Shown here: positions 59,914 to 64,000 of the stretch, piece by piece
Layout: each line of letters opens with the position of its first letter
Position numbering within the stretch: the first letter of the stretch is position 1
Source: Gemmatimonadota bacterium
GTDB lineage: Bacteria > Gemmatimonadota > Gemmatimonadetes > Longimicrobiales > Gaopeijiaceae
Direction: 5' to 3'
Length of the DNA: 64,000 bases
NCBI GenBank assembly: GCA_007121455.1
Contig: SKKN01000005.1
Coordinates: 1-64,000 of the forward strand
Position numbers and translations under genes: made by a program
The notes under the pieces: model-generated
What the model was told of the DNA's origin: nothing
Databases searched by the model: none
Seen by the model: only the letters and a program-made list of their open reading frames with translations

Positions 59914-60609
59914 TTAGGCGGAGCCGCGAGACCCCGTCAAGGCCTCGAGCAACTCGATGATCCGGCCGACCTGCTCGTCGATCGAAAGCTTCGTGGTGTC
60001 GACCGGAACCGCATCCCCGGCGGGCTTCAATGGAGCCACGGCCCGCTCGCGGTCCCGTCGGTCCCGCTCGGCGAGTCGCTCGCCCTCGGCCCGGAGCGCA
60101 GAGGTGCTCTCCTCCTCGCCCCGCTCCTTGAGTCGCCTGCGCGCCCTCTCGTCCAGATCCGCGACGAGGAACACTTTGAGCTCTGCATCGGGAAAGACCA
60201 CGCTGCCCATGTCCCGGCCATCCGCGACGACTCCCCCGCCTCGCCCGGCCTCCCGCTGCCTCCGGAGAAGCCAGGAACGTACGGACGGAATCGATGAGAG
60301 GTGGGAGACCTTCTCCGTGACCTCCTCCGTGCGGAGCTCCTCGCGCAGGATCCGGTCGCGTCGGAACACGCGCACCCCTCCCGCATCGGCCTCCGCTCGA
60401 ACCTCGAGCGCCTCCAGGTCGTCCGGCCCGAGCTCGGGCCACTCCTCTTCCGGCACCTCCTCTTCCAGGAGCGCGAAGGTAAGCGCCCGGTACAGAGCCC
60501 CCGAATCGAGGTGCCGGTAGCCGAGGCGGCGGGCCAGTTCACGGGCCGTGGTGGACTTTCCGGAGCCCGCAGGACCGTCGACGGTGATGACCGGTTTCCT
60601 GGCACTCAC
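59914..60609 (-). CDS. cmk: Cytidylate kinase
   Basis: A 231-residue kinase. GTG 60609 overlaps the aroA stop (GTGA) and leads to 'ITVDGPAGSGKSTTARELARRLG' with the P-loop at 11-19. It continues with 'YRHLDSGALYRALTFALL', 'GRGGGVVADGRDMGSVVFPDAELKVFLVAD' and 'VPVDTTKLSIDEQVGRI'. It phosphorylates CMP and dCMP. A much longer upstream frame lies within aroA and is not used. Confidence 0.93.
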   Translation of the reverse strand: MSARKPVITVDGPAGSGKSTTARELARRLGYRHLDSGALYRALTFALLEEEVPEEEWPELGPDDLEALEVRAEADAGGVRVFRRDRILREELRTEEVTEKVSHLSSIPSVRSWLLRRQREAGRGGGVVADGRDMGSVVFPDAELKVFLVADLDERARRRLKERGEEESTSALRAEGERLAERDRRDRERAVAPLKPAGDAVPVDTTKLSIDEQVGRIIELLEALTGSRGSA

Positions 60610-61910
60610 GATCCCCCACTCCGGGCCACCTCGTCGAGGAGGGACCAGAACCCCGGAAAGCTGACGTCCGCCGCACTCCGCCCTTCGATCCGCGCATCCA
60701 CTCCCGCCGAGCGACCGAGAATCCCGAATGCCATGGCGATCCGGTGGTCTCCGAAGCTCTCCACCCTGCCCTCGAGGGTCTTCGGTGTCCCCTCGATCAC
60801 GAGGCCATCCTCGAACTCCTCGATCTCCACACCGAGGGCCGTGAGCCCTCGCGCGAGGGCGTCGATCCGGTCCGATTCCTTGACCCGAAGCTCCTGGGCA
60901 CCGCTGATTCGCGTTCGCCCCTCCGCCCTGGCGGCCAGGACACAGAGGACCGGGATCTCGTCGATCAGGTCCGGGATCTCGGCCTCTCCCACATCGGTCG
61001 CGCGAAGGGAGCCCGGACGGCAGACGAGCGTTCCGACCCTCTCCCTTCCCTCCATGCGGTCGTCCTCCACCTCGACTCCGGCCCCCATCCGCTCGAGGAC
61101 CCGAAGGAGCCCGCTGCGAGTCGGATTCAACCCGACGTTGCGGAGAACGAGCTCCGCCCCGCCGCCACCGAGAAGCGCCAGGGCGATGAAGAAGGCGGCG
61201 GAGGAGAAGTCGCCCGGGACCCGGAGGTCGAGGGGAGGGATCCGCTCGGGCGGTGCTCCGAGTCCGACACTCCATCCGCCGGACGGGTCGGGGCCTTCCG
61301 TGAGAGGAACACCGAGGCCCTCGAAAAGCCGTTCCGTATGGTCGCGCGACCGCCGCGGCTCGTGGACGGAGACGGGAACTCTGCCGACGAGGCCGGCGAG
61401 GAGAACCGCGCTCTTGACTTGCGCGCTCGCGACCGCAGAGGTGTGCGCGATCGACTCGAGGGCCCCGCCCTCGAGCGTCCCACCGCGCACCCGCAGGGGA
61501 AGTCGCCCGGGCTCCCTCAGCGACTCGAACTCAGCTCCCATCTGCGACAGAGGCCGCGTCACCCGCTCCATGGGCCGGGTGCAGAGCGACCTATCGCCCG
61601 TGAGCGTCGCCTTGACCGGCGAGCCCGCGAGGACGCCGAGCAGGAGCCGCGCCGTGGTGCCGCTGTTTCCGGCATCGAGGGGACCCTGCGAGGAGCGCAA
61701 CCCCCGAAGGCCCAATCCCCGCACCGTGAGCTCGGACCCGTCTTCCGGAAGGGGTGGAACCTCCACTCCGAGCGCTCGGAGGCACGCGGCGGTCGAGCGT
61801 GGATCCTCCGACGTGAGGAGACCCGAGAGCCGGCTCTCTCCCTCGGCGAGCGCGGCAAGGAGCAGCGCCCGGTGCGTGAGGGACTTGTCCCCCGGAACGG
61901 TCAGCTCCAA
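60606..61910 (-). CDS. aroA: 3-phosphoshikimate 1-carboxyvinyltransferase (EPSP synthase)
   Basis: A 434-residue enzyme of the shikimate pathway. I start at TTG 61910, inside the tyrA end, giving 'LELTVPGDKSLTHRALLLAALAEG'. TTG 61928 is an alternative. Motifs: 'LDAGNSGTTARLLLGVLAG', 'GDRSLCTRPMERV', 'ASAQVKSAVLLAGL', 'VPGDFSSAAFFIALALLGG', 'ELRVKESDRIDALARGLTALG', 'FGDHRIAMAFGIL'. It joins PEP to shikimate-3-phosphate. Confidence 0.95.
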   Translation of the reverse strand: MELTVPGDKSLTHRALLLAALAEGESRLSGLLTSEDPRSTAACLRALGVEVPPLPEDGSELTVRGLGLRGLRSSQGPLDAGNSGTTARLLLGVLAGSPVKATLTGDRSLCTRPMERVTRPLSQMGAEFESLREPGRLPLRVRGGTLEGGALESIAHTSAVASAQVKSAVLLAGLVGRVPVSVHEPRRSRDHTERLFEGLGVPLTEGPDPSGGWSVGLGAPPERIPPLDLRVPGDFSSAAFFIALALLGGGGAELVLRNVGLNPTRSGLLRVLERMGAGVEVEDDRMEGRERVGTLVCRPGSLRATDVGEAEIPDLIDEIPVLCVLAARAEGRTRISGAQELRVKESDRIDALARGLTALGVEIEEFEDGLVIEGTPKTLEGRVESFGDHRIAMAFGILGRSAGVDARIEGRSAADVSFPGFWSLLDEVARSGGS

Positions 61911-62788
61911 GGCTCCTCTCCTCTCCAATCCCGTGTCCGCTCCATGAACGACGCGACGGAGTCGATCTCCTTCCTCGCCAAAAGATCGGCGAGAACCCGG
62001 AGGGCTCGGGAGACGGACTCGAGCCCGAGCCCCACTCCAGGACCGGAGCGCTCGAAGAGGTCCTTCCACATCTCCGGTGAGCTGCCGGCCAGGCGGATCA
62101 TATCCCTCCCCCCCGGCCCGAGGTCCTCGGGTCCGTAGCCGGCGGCGTCGAGCGCGCCGGCGAGGGCATTGGAGACGAGCTGTGGAAGGTGGCTGCACCA
62201 CGCCATGCGCCGGTCGTGCTCCTCGGCGTGCGTCCAGCTCGGCACTCCGCCGAGGGCGCTCCAGAAGGCCTCGGCTCCTTCTCTCACCTCCGGGGTCGCT
62301 CCCTCCTCGGCCAACCAGATGCGGAACTCGTGGAAGAGCCCGTCCCTGGACGCAGCGAACCCGCTCCCCTCCCCGCCCGCCATCGGGTGGGCTCCCACGA
62401 ATCGCTCGGAGATCTCCGCGTTCGCCGCCGCCCGGAGGACGGGAGCCTTCAGGCTCGCCACGTCCATCACGAGGTGCTTCCCGGCGAGCGCCCTGCGGTG
62501 GTCCCGGAGGAGCTGGAGAAGGGCGCCGAGGGGCACGGCGAGGATCACCGTCCGGCTCTCGTGGACGACGGAGTCCGGCTCGGGGAATCCACGGTCGACG
62601 GCTCCGGCCTCACGGGCCGCGACGAGGTCGTCGAGGTCGGTCGAAGACCCGAGGACCTCCGGTGGATCGGGGAGCGCCTTCAAGTCGCGTCCGATCGAGC
62701 CGCCGATCAAACCGAGACCGACGATCCCGACGGGCCCATGGATCGACGCCTCGGGCGGGGCGGACCCGACCGATTCGCTCAACGACAC
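61901..62788 (-). CDS. tyrA: Prephenate dehydrogenase
   Basis: A 295-residue NAD(P)-dependent enzyme from GTG 62788: 'GPVGIVGLGLIGGSIGRDLKAL' (Rossmann glycine motif, 18-39), 'ILAVPLGALLQLL', 'VMDVASLKAPVL', 'FVGAHPMAGGEGSGFAASRDGLF' (catalytic His region), 'HDRRMAWCSHLPQLVSNALA'. Arogenate specificity is possible and cannot be ruled out. Both ends overlap neighbours by about ten bases. Confidence 0.9.
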   Translation of the reverse strand: MSLSESVGSAPPEASIHGPVGIVGLGLIGGSIGRDLKALPDPPEVLGSSTDLDDLVAAREAGAVDRGFPEPDSVVHESRTVILAVPLGALLQLLRDHRRALAGKHLVMDVASLKAPVLRAAANAEISERFVGAHPMAGGEGSGFAASRDGLFHEFRIWLAEEGATPEVREGAEAFWSALGGVPSWTHAEEHDRRMAWCSHLPQLVSNALAGALDAAGYGPEDLGPGGRDMIRLAGSSPEMWKDLFERSGPGVGLGLESVSRALRVLADLLARKEIDSVASFMERTRDWRGEEPWS

Positions 62789-63165
62789 TCCGCCGCGGAG
62801 GGCGACGGACGGTGGCGCTCGGCAGGTATGGGCTCGAAGACGAAGACGAGCGGCAGCTCACGAAGCACGACATCCCTTCCCGCCGACTCCGTGAAGATGC
62901 CCTCGCGCCTCCGGTGCCGCTCGAGCCCGTCGAAGGGCACGGCCAACCGAACGAGGCCGCGGAAGGGATCCGGTCCGATGTCACCCTCGAGGGAGGCCTC
63001 CACCCCCGGCCCGAACACCTCTTCGGCCAGCTCCAGAGCGCGCCACTGGGCGGTCCGCGCCTTCCATCGACGAAGTCGACGCTCGCGTTCGTGCTCCGGA
63101 TCCGGCACGCGTACCGCGTCCGGCATCCAACTTCCGACCTCCGGTCGTTCGGGCAGCAGGGTCAT
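62779..63165 (-). CDS. Small protein of unknown function
   Basis: A 128-residue charged protein from ATG 63165, overlapping rnz by four bases and tyrA by ten. No signal peptide, helix bundle or cysteine motif; 'WRALELAEEVFGPGVEASLEGDIGPDPFRGLVRLAVPFDGL' is the most conserved-looking part. The coupling to both neighbours supports it being real. No family recognised. Confidence 0.5.
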   Translation of the reverse strand: MTLLPERPEVGSWMPDAVRVPDPEHERERRLRRWKARTAQWRALELAEEVFGPGVEASLEGDIGPDPFRGLVRLAVPFDGLERHRRREGIFTESAGRDVVLRELPLVFVFEPIPAERHRPSPSAAECR

Positions 63166-64000
63166 TCGGATCCACCTCTTCTCGCATTTTTCAACACCGG
63201 CCTCTCCTCCTTCTCGACCTCGTCCTCCCGGAAGGGGACCTCCACGACGAGCCCGTCGTATGCCACCTTCGTTTCCGGAAACACCTCCCTCGCTTCCCGT
63301 TCGATCGGGAGGGCGTTCGCGGCGTAACGGGCAGAAAGGTGCGTGAGCACGAGCCGCCGTACCTTCGCCCGGCGAGCCAACAAAGCGGCCCCCCGGCCCG
63401 TGCTGTGGAACGTCTCGTGTGCCCGCTTCACTTCGTCCTCGCCGAAGGTGGCGTCGTGGATGAGCAGGTCCGCACCTCGAGCAACCTCCTCCGTCTCCCG
63501 GCAGGGCCGGGTGTCCCCGGTATAGACGATCGTTCGACCGGCGCGCGGCGGACCCACGACTTCCTCCGGTCGGATTTCCCGGCCGGCGGCCACCACCGGC
63601 TCGCCGGCGTGCAGCCGGCCGAACAGCGGGCCTTCCGGAACCCCGAGCTCCCTCGCCTTTTCGACATCGAAGCGGCCGGGACGCGGATGCTCTCGAAGCA
63701 CATACCCGACGGAGGACACCCCGTGCCGGGAGGAGTAGGCCGCGATCGAGTACTCCTCCGTCTTGATGGCCTCCTCGCCCGGCTCGAGCTCCTCGACCTG
63801 GACCGGGAACGCGATCCGGTCGACTCCGAGGTGAACCGCATCGAGGAGCGATCGGGTCGAGCCCCGCGGACCGTAGATCCGGAGTGTATCCGTCCGGCCC
63901 TGGAGAGAAAGAGTGCGTGTGAGCCCGATGAGCCCCAGGAAATGGTCGGCGTGAAGGTGGGTGATGAAGATCGCATCGAGGGCGAAGCCGGTCCCGAAGC
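63162..64000 (-). CDS. rnz: Ribonuclease Z (5' end outside window)
   Basis: An open frame enters at the right edge and ends at 63162; 278 residues plus one partial codon are visible. It contains the metallo-beta-lactamase motif 'IFITHLHADHFLGLIGLTRTL', then 'RIYGPRG', 'YSSRHGVSSVGYVLRE', 'TIVYTGDTRP', 'DLLIHDATFGED' and 'HSTGRGAALLARRAKVRRLVLTHLSARY', the tRNase Z series of metal ligands. The enzyme cleaves the 3' trailer of pre-tRNAs lacking encoded CCA. The N-terminal 40 or so residues lie beyond position 64000. Confidence 0.93.
   Translation of the reverse strand, partial: FGTGFALDAIFITHLHADHFLGLIGLTRTLSLQGRTDTLRIYGPRGSTRSLLDAVHLGVDRIAFPVQVEELEPGEEAIKTEEYSIAAYSSRHGVSSVGYVLREHPRPGRFDVEKARELGVPEGPLFGRLHAGEPVVAAGREIRPEEVVGPPRAGRTIVYTGDTRPCRETEEVARGADLLIHDATFGEDEVKRAHETFHSTGRGAALLARRAKVRRLVLTHLSARYAANALPIEREAREVFPETKVAYDGLVVEVPFREDEVEKEERPVLKNARRGGSE

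Noticed and set aside
57638-60442. A 934-codon S1 frame extending into cmk
   Set aside because: The extension is Arg/Gly-rich and antisense-like. ATG 59707 starts the real protein.
1-64000. CRISPR arrays, rRNA or ordinary tRNA genes
   Set aside because: No regularly spaced repeats were seen. The only T-arm-like sequence with flanking stems belongs to the tmRNA.

Overview
The window looks like a high-GC chromosomal segment of a Gram-negative bacterium with an outer membrane: it has RND tripartite pumps, a LolA-like protein, outer-membrane barrels and lipoproteins. A complete mannose-family PTS with HPr kinase, a split methylmalonyl-CoA mutase, a propionyl/acyl-CoA carboxylase cluster and a small protein with a 'YPNPFNP' C-terminal sorting-type domain together suggest Gemmatimonadota or a near relative. 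That placement is inference; the window has no 16S rRNA gene to confirm it.

Layout. (1) 1-4.8 kb, plus strand: a LolA-like 3' end, two FtsX-type permeases, an ABC ATPase and a beta-barrel protein form a tight envelope-transport operon. (2) 4.9-6.2 kb: a DUF4389 protein that appears to have lost its C-terminal half, facing a VOC-family gene broken by one in-frame TAG. (3) 6.2-24.9 kb: a variable region bounded and subdivided by three copies of the 3' end of the tmRNA gene (6195, 8368, and the intact gene at 24923-25276). I read it as two tandem elements inserted into ssrA. The 2.2-kb element holds a RelE/Phd toxin-antitoxin pair, a 5'-truncated DUF998 gene and an AbiE-type antitoxin whose toxin is reduced to 17 codons. 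The 16.5-kb element holds an antitoxin with a truncated ParE toxin, a minus-strand TolC-adaptor-RND operon, a broken methyltransferase, a Tat-type multicopper oxidase, a second TolC-adaptor-RND operon ending in a TetR regulator, an IS256-family transposase remnant and debris. No integrase gene is visible.

(4) 25.4-32 kb: dusB; ptsN with a zinc-ribbon gene; the sorting-domain protein; recO; a membrane protein of unknown function; a bifunctional-nuclease-family gene; metK. (5) 32-37.7 kb, minus strand: hpf-hprK-IIA-IIB-IIC-IID-HPr-EI, a self-contained mannose-class phosphorelay with its HPr kinase. (6) 37.8-48 kb, minus strand: housekeeping genes in tightly packed order: fmdB-like, argS, pfkB-family kinase, purM, a barrel protein, ribD-ribE-ribBA-ribH, nusB and a glycosyltransferase. 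(7) 48-55.6 kb: mutase large subunit, biotin carrier, RNA methyltransferase, biotin carboxylase, a zinc-ribbon protein and carboxyltransferase, a propionyl-CoA to succinyl-CoA module with an RNA-modification gene inside it. (8) 55.7-64 kb: a lipoprotein with a periplasmic-binding fold, ribosomal protein S1, cmk, aroA, tyrA, a small unknown gene and the C-terminal part of ribonuclease Z, which runs off the window.

Most housekeeping genes overlap by 1-17 bases (ATGA or GTGA junctions), so translational coupling is common. The island is where genes are broken, repeats occur and gaps are long.
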